Shown here: piece after piece, positions 22,525 to 34,390 of the stretch
Numbering within the stretch: position 1 is the stretch's first letter
Layout of the letters: every line of letters begins with the position of its first letter
Assembly (NCBI GenBank): GCA_027559495.1
Contig: JAMXSV010000003.1
Location: forward strand, 3,906,001-3,970,000
Length of the DNA: 64,000 nt
Direction of reading: 5' to 3'
Source of the DNA: Aurifilum marmelostoma
Taxonomy: Eukaryota; Ascomycota; Sordariomycetes; Diaporthales; Cryphonectriaceae
Position numbers and translations under genes: made by a program
Notes under the pieces: generated by a model
The model's input: the letters and a program-made list of their open reading frames with translations, nothing else
What the model was told of the DNA's origin: nothing
The model's database searches: none

Positions 22525-23696
22525 ATGCCTGGTCTCGTTCACGAAACGCCATACCGGACCATCACGGTCAAGGAGCTCCATCCCACCTTCGGGGCCGAAA
22601 TCCAAGGGGCTGACTTGGCCAACATGAGCGACGAGCAGCTTCAAGAGGTCAAGCAGGCCTTAGCAAAGGTACGAAAAGGGGGGGACAAGAGAGAAGAGAA
22701 TACAGTACAACATCCTGCCTCCTTGCCCGCTCTGAGAACATCATCTCCACTTTCAAAATACAAGTATTTCTAGTAAAGTTGTATATATATATATATAACA
22801 TAATACACTCAAGCGAACGAGTCCCCGAACTAACCACAACCCCAGTACGGCTTCGCCGTCTTCCGCAACACAAACCTCACAGACGACAGCCACGTCGCCT
22901 TCTCCCGCCGCCTAGGCGACCTGGACAACATCGCGCGCTACATCGCCCCAGGCCGCAAGCTGCGCTACACCCAGCTCGAGCTCTTCGACGCCTCCAACCT
23001 CGACGGCGAGGGCGACGTCGTCCCCGCCGACAGCCCCCGCGCCCACTACAACAAGGGCAACGCCCTCTTCCACGTCGACAGCTCCTTCAACCCGCGCCGG
23101 TCCTCCTTCTCGTGCCTGCGCGCCGTTGTGGTCCCCCCGGCGGGCCAGGGGGCGAAACCGAGTTTGCTGACTCGAGGACCGCATTCGAGAGCCTGGACGG
23201 TGGCGTGAGGGACCTCTTGCTCCGTGGCGGCGGCGGCGATGGCCTTGTGGGCGCGCACTCCATCTCCCACAGCCGCAAGACCGGGTCTCCAGAGTTCTTC
23301 AAGGATCTCGACGTCTCCTCGGCGCCCATGGCACTGCACAGGGTCGCTCAGGTCCACGAGCCCAGCGGCAGGATGAATCTCTACGTGGGCGCACACCTGC
23401 ACCACATCGAGGGGATGGAGGCAGAGGAGTCGGCTGCCCTGATCAAGATGCTGAATGGGCATGCCACGCAGGCACAGTATGTGACGAGCGTCGACTGGCA
23501 AGGGCCGGGGGACCTGGTGATTTGGGACAACAGGGCTGTCCTCCACAGGGCCACGGGCGGGCCGTTTGAGGCAAAGTTCAAGAGGGATATGAGGCGGACG
23601 ACGGTACATGACGATGGAACCTATGCTTGGGGGCTGAATAGGGTTGGGGCGGATATGCCTGGCTTTGATTCAACTTCGAGGCCAGGGCCAGAATAA
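22525..23696 (+). CDS. TauD/TfdA-family Fe(II)/2-oxoglutarate dioxygenase
   Basis: Exons 22525-22668 and 22846-23696; the 177-nt intron contains a (TA)n run. The protein is 331 aa if one C is added to the C6 run at 23133-23138. The iron ligands are visible: H124-x-D126 in LFHVDSSFN and the distal His282 in DNRAVLHRATGG. An arginine for 2-oxoglutarate follows in RDMRRTTVH. The sequence is closer to the 2,4-D dioxygenase (TfdA) and fungal homologues than to bacterial TauD; the substrate is unknown. As assembled, the frame breaks between SCLRAVVVP and GGETEFADSR. With seven C it reads VVPPGGPGGETEFADS, a normal family sequence. It could be a real null allele, but an assembly error is more likely. 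Confidence 0.85.
22781..22798. repeat. (TA)n microsatellite in dioxygenase intron
   Basis: About eight TA units within intron 1. Confidence 0.8.
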
Positions 23697-24196
23697 GGAT
23701 GAGGGTTTCAAGGTGACTACTACGAAGCAATGGGAGATTTTTATTGACTTTTCTGGACTGGCCACTCTACTTTAATCTACTTCATTGAGAGCTATCTTGA
23801 TCCTCTGAAAGAATTTAGTCCGAGCCTCCAAAGGAGATCTTGATCTTGATCGTCTTCCTTGCCAGTAAACGAGCAAGTCGCTAGCTCAATACCCAGGAAA
23901 GAATACCCTTGTGATCCTGAACTCCACGCACCAAAACTGAGATGACATCTCCATCATCCACCCCAGAGTCCTTCATCAGCATTCCATTAGTACATGTCTG
24001 GGTCGTGAGTTGAAAAGGATAAACCATGCCGCTCGCAGTCGCGTTTAAAAATAAAAAATAAAAAAAACACAAATGATGCACTCGCAGAGTGCAGAGAATG
24101 AAACAAGCAAGTCTCAGGAGAAATCATAGACAGAATGGCTGCGGTCTCTTTCGCCTTCGCCTCCTTGTGTCTTGGGCATCTTTCTAGTCATGCACC
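23697..24196. other. Intergenic between convergent genes
   Basis: 500 bases between two convergent stop codons. AT-rich near 24045-24070 (AAATAAAAAATAAAAAAA). Likely 3' UTRs and polyadenylation signals. Confidence 0.5.
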
Positions 24197-26847
24197 TTAC
24201 ATAACAATACAGTCCCTATCCCTCCCACCTCCACTCGCAGGGGGTGGGCGGGACGCCCTGTCGATATTGGCTATTGCCCCTCCTGAATGCCCCATTTGGC
24301 GGGCTATACTGTACTCCTGCAACACCTGGCGCTCGTGACGGCGGCAGCCTCGGCGTACTGCTCGACGACACAGGGCTGCCCACCGACACTCTCGGGCTCG
24401 AGTTTGGGTGACTCGGGTGACCCGCAGGCGGAACGTACGGCCTATCCTTCGCAGCGTCTTCATACGACGGCGGCGCATCGTCATCTTGTGCGTCAGCGGA
24501 ACGATTAACCCCTTGTGAGCGCAGAACTGGTGTCACCAGGGATCTGACGGGCGGCTGCTGCTGTGCGGGCCGACCACCGCGTGTCGCCACGTTATTTGCA
24601 CCGCCCCGTGTCTGACCAGGCGCAGAGCCGCGTAGGCCTGCTGGTGATGGGGGCGCTGACTGCTGACCAGCACTGTTGGTTGTGCCCGGCCGAAGCCCGA
24701 CAGGACCGCGCCTGACCGCCTGTTGCTCGATAAATTGTTCCGAAAGCTGGGCCTCGCGGCGGCGCTGGGCTTGCTCCGAGCGATGGCGCTGGTCTTCTTC
24801 CTCCTGCAGCTGGAGGGCAAGCGCCAGATCGTGATCCTCTTGTTCCTTCGGCGAGAGGGGCTGTTCTTCAGCTTGGCCTCTACCCTTGCCTTTCTTCCCC
24901 TGGACCGTTGTCCATTCCTGTTGGCTGTGGGGTGCAGAAGAAGTGCTTCCTGATGCGGCGAACTGCTCGGCGTGGGACGGGCCTCCAACGACTCGAAAGT
25001 CGCCCGAAAAGAATTCTGATCGCTCGCCATTCACGTCAACTAGTGACTCCCAGACCACCTCTTGGTGTGCTGCGTAGCCTGCATCGGTCACGAGAGCAAA
25101 AATTTGTAGAGTTTCTGGGTGCCGGTAGAGAGTGGAGAAGTGGTCATTCCGGAACAAGATGGCCACAGAGCCAGGTCGCATGGCCTTGGTGATAACATCG
25201 AGGCCGAATGACGTCAGCTGCGTTGCGGCCGAGTATAAAAAAGACTTGATGGTCAGAACATCCTGGTAGATGCGCTGTTCCTCGGCCGACAAGCCTTCGC
25301 CGCCTGGGTTGCTGAGCTTGTCTTCCAACTCTTCCTCCCTGAACAAGATGTTCTGGGCATCTTCGTACGACTCTGCCTGCCTCTTGAATGCGTCAAAAGC
25401 CGGGTCCTCCTTCGACGGCAGCCAGCCATGTATCAGGGGTATCTTGAATGTCCTGTAGAAGGCCATCTCCCTCGTGTCTTCGAAAGTGCCAGGTATCATA
25501 TTGTCCCTCGCCGTAGGGTGAATATGTGTGAGCGAGGTCCGCTTGAAGGCCTTCTCTGTCTCCTCGGTCGGGACAAAGCGAGGATTGACGTTCATGCCAG
25601 TGTGCAACCCTTTTAGGAAGTCATACAGCTCTGTAACATCAGGCAGCGACACGTCTGGGGTCATCCTCCTCTCAGACATGAGCTCGTCGAAGACGGCGTT
25701 CAGCAGCAGATCGAGGCTGATCTGTTCTCTCGTCTTGAGAGTGTTGACCAAGACAGCATCTTCCGCGCTCACGGGAGTCGACAACGTCAGAGCATTGACG
25801 AGAGCCATGAGCGGACACGGACCATTCGCATTCTGGATCAGAATCGGCGACTTCCGTGGGTCCCTGCTCGTCCCCGCGTCGTGCCAGTTGATGTTCTTGA
25901 CCTGATATGTCTCTGCCTTTGTGGAAATTTGTGATCTTGGCGGCGGTGCAGGAGCTTTCTTGTCGCTCTGCAGAGGGTCGCTAGCCTGTCTTGTGGACGG
26001 GGCAGCACGTCCTCTAGAACCAGATGGACCAGGTATGGGCTCGTCATCAATCAAATTCCACTCATGTCCGCGGGCACCCTCCGCCGCGATGCCTGATGCC
26101 GCAGTCTTGGCCATGGGTGCTTTGCCTTTATGATCCTGCCTTGGGAGATCATCCCAGGCATGACTATCTTCTTCTAGTGCCTCGCCCTCCAGAGGCTTGC
26201 GAAACGAAGGAGGTATGGCGATGGGAGACTTTTCGGGTTCGGCAAGCTCGTCGCCCCAGCCGGCGCGCTCGTCTTGTGGCACGAACTGCTCGGGCTGGTC
26301 GGTCTGAGGGGGTAGGGGTCCTGTGGATGGAGCCCGCGAGGGAACTTGAGAAGCCCAGATATTGTTGGGAGGCTCGAGATCTGCTCCTGGCGTCGACAGG
26401 AACGAGGGCGTGCTCGTGCTCTGCTTCTCATCAAGCGCCGGCTGCCACGGGTTGTTGCTTGGATCGTTCAGGCTCAGCTTGGCGAGGCTCTCGGAGGGGG
26501 GAATTGGGGGCATCTCGGTGGAATCCGGCATGACTGTGGTGGCACCATGCTGTCCGCTTGACAATGACATCTTTCTCCTGAATGGGTTCGTCTCCGCAAC
26601 GCTCTCGGCTCCAGGCACCGGCAAGGCCGGGTCTAGCGTGGTGTTTTTCTTCTCGTTATCATCCGAGTGTGCATCCGTCGTCGGCGACAATATACTGGGA
26701 CCCTCGCCATGGTCGACCACGTGTGTTGCTGGGTCACCAGCTCCTGCAGCTGGCCATGATGCGTTTTGATCGTCTTCACCGTCTTCATCCTCGTTCTCGC
26801 TGGCACTCGACCGCTCCCAGCTGTCGACGTCCGAGTCGTGGTCTCCG

Positions 26848-26886
<39 letters not shown>

Positions 26887-27014
26887 ATCTGACCGACTTC
26901 GGCAACATCCGAGCTGCCGGGTGCTGCTGCATCGTGTGTGCTCTCCATATTCACATGTGAAACGGAAGAGGAATCCTCCGTGGCGTCCTCCGCCAGCGGC
27001 CTTCGCGTGATCAT
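24197..27014 (-). CDS. MINDY-family (DUF544) deubiquitinase
   Basis: Single exon, about 938 aa when one G of the run 24240-24244 is dropped. The catalytic core starts at YQVKNINWHD. It contains QNANGPCPLMALVNAL with the probable nucleophile Cys400 and FRNDHFSTL with the catalytic His625. This is the signature of the MINDY1/2 (FAM63) family, which trims K48-linked polyubiquitin. The N-terminal 370 residues are disordered and include a Gln run of about 12. The C-terminal third is Gln/Arg-rich with an acidic coiled stretch (QLQEEEDQRHRSEQAQRRRE). With the frame corrected, the protein ends RDRDCIVM, a CaaX box suggesting prenylation and membrane attachment. As assembled it would end PCEWRWEG. I chose the Met at 27014 (MITRRPLAEDATED); an upstream in-frame Met at 27287 gives 91 less convincing residues. 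Confidence 0.88.
26850..26886. repeat. CTG/CAG trinucleotide repeat, about 12 units, coding polyQ
   Basis: Uninterrupted CTG units on the plus strand, encoding glutamines just after QM in the MINDY N-terminal region. Confidence 0.9.
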
Positions 27015-28940
27015 TTGGAGGGATGCTCTGGAGACAGTGTCCGGGGCATAAGGCTTGAACCGAGCCCACAATGTTTGTGTGGGCGTTGTCTCGTTTTTTG
27101 AATTAGTATGCTGGGAGTCTTGAAAGTCCCGAGAGATCGAGTTCGAGGACCTGTGGGGCTGGTTTCGAATGCAGGTGGTTGAGCAACATGGGTGATCAGA
27201 GCAGGATGACGTTGGTGTTCCACGCGGCCGGTCAGGCGGTTTCGAGGAGGGCAACCGAGGAAGGTTTATGTACCAACATGCAATCAATCCGATGAGGACG
27301 GTATGACCAAAGATGAAGAACTATGGTCGCTCAATCCTGAGAGCCTGCAGGGCAGGCAGGTCAGAAAAACAAGCTCAGTGCAAGGAGGAGGAGGATGAGC
27401 AGACGCGAGGATGTCATTGTCCTGTGCCAGTCTGCGTCCCGGTATCAAGCCCAGCCATGCGGGAGTGGTGTACTGACCCACTGAAGCCCACTATGAAGTA
27501 CGTACAAGCGGGCACTGTGAGGGGTGATGGACTGCTGTCAGCAGAGCAAGCAGGGGTACCTAAGCTGTCCCTGAAAGCTAGTTAGTACATAGTAATGACT
27601 GTGCTGAACTCAATCCACCCAGCCACACACACAGCCACCAGTACATTGCATATCATGTGCTGCTGGTGAAAACCAGATTTCCATCTGGCTGGTATCAAGT
27701 GATGTCTGCCAGACTGCTACAGGATATTGATTGTGGCTCATTCATCCAAGCCTACATCAGAGAAACAGATGTCCGCACCAGGGCCCCTTTCTGACTGACA
27801 TCAAAGACCTCAGAACCCACGCCAACAAACCGGCACACCTCTTTACTGATAGAATACTTCATACCTTCGGGAGTACGGCAGTGTGCAGCTTACGTGCTCT
27901 TGCCACCTGGCAGGAAAAGAGTGCACCTAGCAGAGATATTGACAAGGTGTCTTCAACCAAGAAAAGCGAGTAAGATCAACTGCAACGTTCAAGCGATGAC
28001 TCCCTCCCTGTCTTGCCTCAATGATGCCTGGAATGCGGAAGTCAGTCAGTTCCCACCAAGAGCCAGAGGCCCACTGGGAATCCGCCACCGTCCGAACTCT
28101 GTCCGTTGTCATATTGTCCTATATTACCAGCTTATATCCTAGTGGCCATGGATATTCATATAGGAGCCAAATTCTTCTCTTCCTCCTTCAAATTAGAGAA
28201 GAAAAAGACCCTACTGCAGATGTTACAGATATTTCGAGTAGCCAACAGTATGTCATCCCTCAATGGCAGGAAAAGACAAATACAAGTAGAAGCAGACTCG
28301 AGGCATCAAGAATTATGGTGTCTTGCAAGAGCCTGTCAGCCATGACACCCCAAGAGAACATTATTATAGCATTAACACCTGCTTAATAATGATAAAGAAT
28401 GGGAAGCCCCTGAATACAGTAGCAAGTGAACATTGAACATATCTCCGCCTCCTCCCTCCCCCCCCCCAAAGAAAAAAAGAAAAAGAAAATAAATTAAAAA
28501 AGGAGTAAAGCCCTCAAGAGGTTAACTGGTATAGGTAGAGATATGCATAGCCTTTGTAGCAATAAGAAACAAATACATAAGCTAGGCAATAATAAAATGT
28601 AGAAGGTCTTTAAAATGGACACCTCTTAATAGCCAGCAAGATTATGCCTGTATTTTACGTCCTTACTTACAAACCCTCTTCAGCATGTGATGCCTGCATA
28701 TTGCAGTTGAGAGAGGTGCTTATTCATTATAATCAGGACATCTTATGGCCTCCCCAGTCTATGTCCCGCGCCCGCCCAACAGTGAGGCAGGATGTCTCCA
28801 TCAGGCTGTCCTCCTTCTTCCTCCCACTCGAGTTCAACGAATATATATGGGCGTGTGTGTGCGTATGTGTGTGTGTGTGTGTCATCCATGACAGGATCAC
28901 AACATCAGTGCTTATTCTGGCCTTCCCTCCACCCCTGTCA
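27015..28940. other. Intergenic, about 1.9 kb
   Basis: Holds the promoter of the MINDY gene and the 3' flank of the DnaJ gene. A C10 run followed by an A-rich tract lies at 28458-28500, and a TG microsatellite at 28852-28882. Frames are short; no gene called. Confidence 0.45.
28852..28882. repeat. TG/GT microsatellite
   Basis: Interrupted TG repeat about 60 bp downstream of the DnaJ gene stop. Confidence 0.8.
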
Positions 28941-30123
28941 TCACTTGCCCATGGCGCCCAGTTTCTCCAGCCGCCTACAGCTCACCGGCTCGTATTTGTC
29001 CGCAATATCCATCTTCTCAGCGTCCTGCGTGAACCACCCCTGTGCGGCGTCGTACAACCTCTGCCTGTACATCATCTCCGCCTCGCACTCGACTCGCAGG
29101 TGCTTGACCAGGCCGATCTCGGCGTTCTTGTCCAGCATGGCGAACTGTTTGCTTGAGTAGCCCTTGATTTGCTCCGGGTTGACGTAGTACTTGACCTTGA
29201 GCTTGGGCGTCACGCGCTCGTGCACCAAAGGGTAATCCGGAGCGTCAAAGGCCATGCGAGGCCCGGCGGGCGCGGAGCCGCCCGAGAAGAGTGAGGAGAG
29301 CAGCGGGAACAGGAAGAGGAAGATGATGGGTAGCAGGCCCATGAGGGTGTTGAAGACACTGTTGTCCTGACCCTGCTCGTTCTCGCGGGGTCGCCTGCGC
29401 GGGCGACCGCCGCCGAACTGGTGCACGCGGATGCCAGGACCGCCGCCGAAGTTGAAGACGAATTGTGGACCTGTGTCAAAGCCTTGCTTGTCAGTCCAAT
29501 GATCCCATGATGATCTCCCCCCCCCCTTCCCCCCTCCATCCCGGCACTGAGAACCAATGCCGCAGTATGTACTCACCACCAAATGGTCCACCGCCGCCAA
29601 AGCCGCCGCCCCCAAAGAACCGCTGGAACATCTCCTCAGGACTTATATCGTCATCCCACATGCCCCCGCCCATACCACCACCACCACCGCCTGCCCCCGG
29701 AGGCTGCCTCGCCGCGAACCCGGCAAAGGGGTTCTGTGCCTGTGCCTGACCAAACCGGCTGTCCGGATCCCCGCCAAACTTGTCATATCTGTCCCTCTTG
29801 TCCTTGTCTCCCAGCACGCTGAACGCCCTCGCCACCATCTTGAAGGCCTCGTCGGCATGTTCGTGGCCGTTCTTGTCGGGGTGTGTCAGGAGGGACTGCT
29901 TGCGGTAGGCTTTCTTGATGTCGGCCTCGGAACAGGTGGTGCGCACGGCCTCGATGCCCAGGATGTCGTAAAAGGCGGTCGGCTTGCACCGGCGGATGCG
30001 CAGGACGGCGGCCTGCTGCTCGGCTGTGTACTTGCGCTCCTGATTGCCCTGGTTATGGTCGCGGCTGCGCGCGCCGTTCGAGTTCGAGGCATCTGCCCCC
30101 GAGGCGGTCGCGCTGGCCGGCAT
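28941..30123 (-). CDS. ER-membrane J-domain protein (DnaJ plus DUF1977, Hlj1/DNAJB12-like)
   Basis: Exons 30123-29577 and 29470-28941; 358 aa, with GTGAGT and GACACAG ends. A J-domain lies near residues 48-115 (AFYDILGIE...IKKAYRKQSLLTHPDKN) with an intact HPD motif. A Gly/Phe-rich stretch (GGGGGGMGGGMWDDD, FFGGGGFGGGGPFGG) follows. One membrane helix (TLMGLLPIIFLFLFPLLSSL) lies near residue 235. The C-terminal DUF1977-type domain includes VKYYVNPEQIKGYSSKQFA and ends LGAMGK. The family tethers Hsp70 to the cytosolic face of the ER and takes part in membrane-protein quality control. No signal peptide, as expected for a tail-side anchor. Confidence 0.9.
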
Positions 30124-30242
30124 GGTGCCAGGGCCTGCTCGCTTAAGGAAAGGCTGTGTTCGGGGAGCCGGATCAGACGGCAGAGGAGAGTTTCAGGCTG
30201 ATCGGTAGGGCGATGGGGCTCAGTATGGTGTTCCGAGGCACT

Positions 30243-30279
<37 letters not shown>

Positions 30280-31238
30280 TTGTAGCTGGGGCGAAGGCAA
30301 TATCGGATGTGCTACCGTGTCAGAGTCGATGGTCCGCAAGCTCTGGAAGGATTGACATGAATGGTGTGATGGATGGGCAATCGAAGCCGGTGGTGGCAGC
30401 CCGGTCAAGTTGCAGGATGTGAAGGGATGTAATTGTATCAAGCAACAGTCGAGCCGAGACCCTGCCCCTAGCAGATGAGGCTCAGCTAGCTCTGTGGTGA
30501 GAGCGGGTGGTTGAGTGGACAGTTCGAGGATTACGTCTAGTGATGATCTCTGCCAAAATCAATGCGACGGTAGGCTCGGCGGTACCGCTGCTTGTGGTAG
30601 TGCTGCTAAGAGAGGAATAGGATTCCCTGTCTTTTGGGGCGTGTACGTGGCTTCTTGCAGCTCAAATGGCCTCGTCAGGAGGGGGGGGAAGAGTCAGCCA
30701 GCTTGCAGAATGGTAGCAAGATATGAACAAAAAGTGGAAAAAGAAAAAAGACACTTTTGATAAGCAACAACAAGACTTGCAAATGCCAACAAATCTTATC
30801 ATCTGTCTGTACACGTAAAGGATGTGTTTGACAAGGACTCAGTGTTGGGTCATGGGACTGTAGTGCTACAATGTACTGCAATACCTAGGTATTACAGTGC
30901 TGTACTGCCTGCCATTTACAGGGCTGCGCTGAGTACCCACTGTTTTCGTTTTTTCCAGTGCTGACCAGACCAAAACAGTTGACACTGATTGAATGACAGC
31001 TTAGTCATTCTGTGTGGATTCCATTACAATACTCCCACCCCTGTCAGACTTGAACCCCCCCCCAGAACATTTTCACGACGTCAGTGGGCAGGTGCAGCAG
31101 TGAGAAGGAAAAAAAAGTGTCACCGAGACATACCTTATACTGTATTACTTCTTTCGTAAAGAAAATCAACCTACCTTCTTCACCACTTCAGTTAAAACTT
31201 GTCTTCACGTGTCTACCTACCTCCGCAAGCTCTCCAAG
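30124..31238. other. Intergenic with T32 run, divergent promoters
   Basis: About 1.1 kb between the divergent DnaJ and AIM19-like genes. It includes T32 at 30245-30276 and a C9 run near 31058. No gene seen. Confidence 0.5.
30245..30276. repeat. Poly(T) run, 32 bases
   Basis: An uninterrupted run of 32 T about 120 bp upstream of the DnaJ start. On the gene strand it is poly(A), a possible nucleosome-depleting promoter element. Length may be inaccurate. Confidence 0.85.
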
Positions 31239-31814
31239 ATGGCCGACTCAGACAACCCAGTCCCAACAAGAACACTTCTCTCAACCCTTCGCGGCTGGGG
31301 TGGTAAGTCCTCTTTCTCCCCTGCTCGTGTGCTCACTCACAACACACCCATACCATATATATAATATATATATATGCATAGATATAGCTGAAGAACCCTA
31401 TTTGACTAACAAACCAACTTTCTCCAAGAATCATCCCTCCCTCCAATGGGCCTAGCAACCCTCATAACCTCCCTCCACTTCCGCCCTTTTGCCCGTCTCC
31501 CCATGCTCCTCTTCACCCCAATGCTTCTCCTCTCCTCCTACCTCAACGTCGCCGGCTTCAAGATCGACGCCGCTGGTCTCGGTGCTGCATGGTCCGGTCT
31601 TTACGTCCTTCTCGCTGCCCGTCGTCGCCCCGCCTCCCTCCGCCAGAGATTCACCGCCCGCGGTGCTGTCCGCGGCGTGGCTATGGGCATGGGCGCCGTC
31701 AATGCCGCTGCAGGCGGTTATGTGTATGCCACAGGCGACCGGGCCGCAGAGGCCGAGGAGAGGAGGGAGCGGGACCGTTGGGGGATCGAGAGTGCGCGGG
31801 AGGCCAGGAAGTGA
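31239..31814 (+). CDS. AIM19-like small mitochondrial membrane protein
   Basis: Exons 31239-31302 and 31429-31814; 149 aa, with GTAAGT and TCCAAG ends. The intron holds an (AT)n stretch. The protein has three or four hydrophobic segments (LLFTPMLLLSSYLNVAGF, AAGLGAAWSGLYVLLAA, AMGMGAVNAAAGGYVYAT) and a charged C-terminal tail. The block THLHxRPxARLPM-like (SLHFRPFARLPMLLF) and overall size match, from memory, fungal Aim19 proteins, whose loss affects mitochondrial inheritance in yeast. Molecular role unknown. A generic small membrane protein is the alternative. Confidence 0.65.
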
Positions 31815-32582
31815 GACGGGGCTGGAGACGGCTCACTGGCTGTGGAAGAAGTCTGACGTTGGAAGTGACTCTGGATGGCCGTGGATTGAGGCACTCCTTA
31901 GGACAGCATCGTTCCTGGCGTGCATGAAGATAGGATGTCTGTATTAGTACGAAAAAGGTTGTCCAGGGCTTGTCATGGAAGAACCCTGCGAGAGGCAGAA
32001 TACGAGCATTCAGGGGGACAATAAATTCAAGCCTTGAGCCTGCGTAACATTTGTCAGATTATTATCGGGGTTTAAAAAAAAAAGCAGAGAACTCTTCTGT
32101 CCAACGGCTCATTTCGTATGTATTCTAAGCAGAAACCTTTGTCCCGCCGTTTCTGCCAGCCGTCCTGCCTGATAATGTACATCGCTCCTGGGACTGTAAG
32201 CCGCTATGCGAAGTTCTCCCGTCACCAGACTCCCGTGCTCAACTTTTTCTACGTTGCGTAGGACGCGTCCAGGCAGCCAAATCAGAGGTGTCGTCTGAAT
32301 GCGACACGTTCACCGTTCCCCGAACGCCAGGAGGTCGTCTCAGCTCTTGATAGCCTCCATAGTAACCTGTCTATACCCTAGAGGACAGATCCCGACCAGT
32401 TGTATGCAAGGCCTCAAAACAGAAAAACAAAAGGAATAAGTCAAAAGCCCACCGAAGAAGTCCTGGTCATGTGCAGCCCGCAGTCGAATCCATCATCGGG
32501 CGCTCGGGCCGAGCACCTTGGCCGAGAGAGTTGGCCAGCGGATGATGAGGGCAAGGTCACAGAGGAAATGTCGGCTCGGCGC
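31815..32582. other. Intergenic between convergent genes
   Basis: About 770 bases of 3' flank for two convergent genes. An A-rich tract lies at 32073-32083. No gene seen. Confidence 0.5.
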
Positions 32583-33687
32583 CTAAGCACCGCTCATAAG
32601 CTCTTTGACAGAGACAAAGACCAGGATAATCAGGGCCGCCACAGCGTAGAGACGAGCCGGACGGGGCCGAGGCTGAATGGTTTGAAGGGGCATATTCTCG
32701 ACAAGAGGGACCAGACCAAGGTGCTGAATGTCGGTAACCTGGAATCCATTGATGTACTCAACGTCACCGTCCCTGATCTTGGGGTGGGCATACGTCTTGT
32801 ACTCGTCCAGGATGCGTTCAGCGTTCCATTGCTGGAGCTTGCGGGTAATGGCCACGACACAGCCAGTACGGTGCTGACCCAAAGTTAGTAAACGGGCGAG
32901 AAAGGGTTAATGGAATACGTGGTGGAATGGAGTAAAGAGGCTTACTCTTCCCTGATTGCAGTGGATCAGGACAGGATGGTTGCGCTTGTCGTGGATGACC
33001 TCAAGGATAGCAGACATGGTCTGAACAGGGATGGTCTGCTTCTTGGTACCCTCCATGGTGATGTGGCAGTGTCTGATGTTGTTGTTTTCCATGAAAGGGA
33101 GGAATGTCTCTGGAAACTCCTTGTCGACAAGTGTACTGTAGAAGAATTAGTCTAATGCCAGACCGCAGGATCTCGACGTGCTAGACTCACATGATTGTCT
33201 TCAGACCCAGCTTCTCGATGAAGGGGTAATCAGCCTCCTGTGGATAACTGCTTCGGTAGACTCCTGGAACCACAGTTCCAAAGTTGATGGGTTGGCCAGG
33301 CACAGCCTTGTCATCGACAGACTCCTTTGACCAGCTACTCTCTGTGCGCAGAGATGTGACTGAGCTCTGTGTCCTGAGAGAGGACTGGCCACTGGAGAGC
33401 TCACGTCGCATCTCGACACTGTAGAAGTCCTGGCCTCGCTCATGCTCCGTGTAGTAGGACCTACGCTGCTGGAGTCCCTCACGGACCTCTGCAGCTTGCT
33501 TGTCATCCACCTTGTCCATGATCTTGTCTTCCTTGCGTCTGCTGCTGAAGAAAGAGCTCAATCTAGCCAGCGTCTCCTTCTGGATGTGTTGCGACTCTTC
33601 GGAAATGTGTGACACCACAATCTGCACCAATACCAGTGCTACTCCCAAGCCCAATTTTGCCAAGAATCCTATGAGCACAAAGTTCAT
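32583..33687 (-). CDS. Siw14-type tyrosine/dual-specificity phosphatase with membrane segments (PFA-DSP)
   Basis: Exons 33687-33191, 33135-32946, 32873-32583; 325 aa, all GT-AG and in phase. The catalytic loop is split by intron 2 and reads HCNQGRHRTG, with Cys225 as nucleophile and Arg231 (HCx5R). Upstream blocks NFGTVVPGVYRSSYP and LKTIITLVDKEFPE are typical of plant-and-fungal atypical dual-specificity phosphatases. Some of these, including yeast Siw14, hydrolyse inositol pyrophosphates. Unlike the soluble yeast protein, this one has a hydrophobic N-terminus (IGFLAKLGLGVALVLVQIVV) and a C-terminal helix (LYAVAALIILVFVSV), so membrane association is likely. The start could also be the internal Met of MDKVDDKQ, which would remove the N-terminal helix. 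Confidence 0.87.
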
Positions 33688-34390
33688 GCTTTGGTGGCAG
33701 AGGAGGTTGGTGCTGGTGATTCTCGACTTGCGTTGTTGAGATCTAGGTTGAACTGGGGTTGTCGGTGTCGCCGAGTGTAAAGCTGAATCTTTGGATCTGG
33801 GTTGGAATGAGACGATTGAAGAGAGGTGTGGTTGATGGATAGGAGGAGGTTCTTTTGAAGTTTGTTGAAGAAGAGGATCACAAGTGGTTCGGGGGGATTT
33901 GGTCTGGTAAGAAGCGGATTTTGTAGGATGGGTGGGAGAGTGGGTGTTGTGTGAGGCTAATGTCTAGCCTCGCCGCCCTTGGGGGGCTCTGGATCAAAGA
34001 GCAAAGATATTGCGATCACACATGGTCTGAATGTCCATATTGGTTGGAAAGTGATCGAGGGGTGGCTGGGTTTGGTAGACAGGTTGTGTCAGGATGGGGC
34101 GTTGTGGTGAACCACACACGCGACCACAGGCAGGCAGTTTGTGGGAGTCTGGCAATGGGTGTAGTAGACAGCAAGACCTTTTGGGGCGCTGAAGGACTGG
34201 AAGATGGGTAGCAGATAGGCAGAAGAAGAGTAGAAAGGTTTTAAATCCAGAAAAGGTGTGCGCGTCGAGGGTGGTTTAAGGTTGACGCAGGTCTGGTGGT
34301 GGTGTGGGATTTGCAGAGGGAAAGTTGATGTAAGGCGCGACGGCTTACAGAAAAGCAGGGCAGGACTGGCAGGGGAGGGCGGCAGAGGGC

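Noticed and set aside
22912..23609. Minus-strand frames of 90 and 187 aa over the dioxygenase
   Set aside because: Shadows of a GC-rich coding exon; the plus strand has the iron ligands.
28644..29156. 170-aa plus-strand frame with TG repeat
   Set aside because: Reads Val/Cys repeats from the TG microsatellite and then runs antisense through the DnaJ C-terminal exon.
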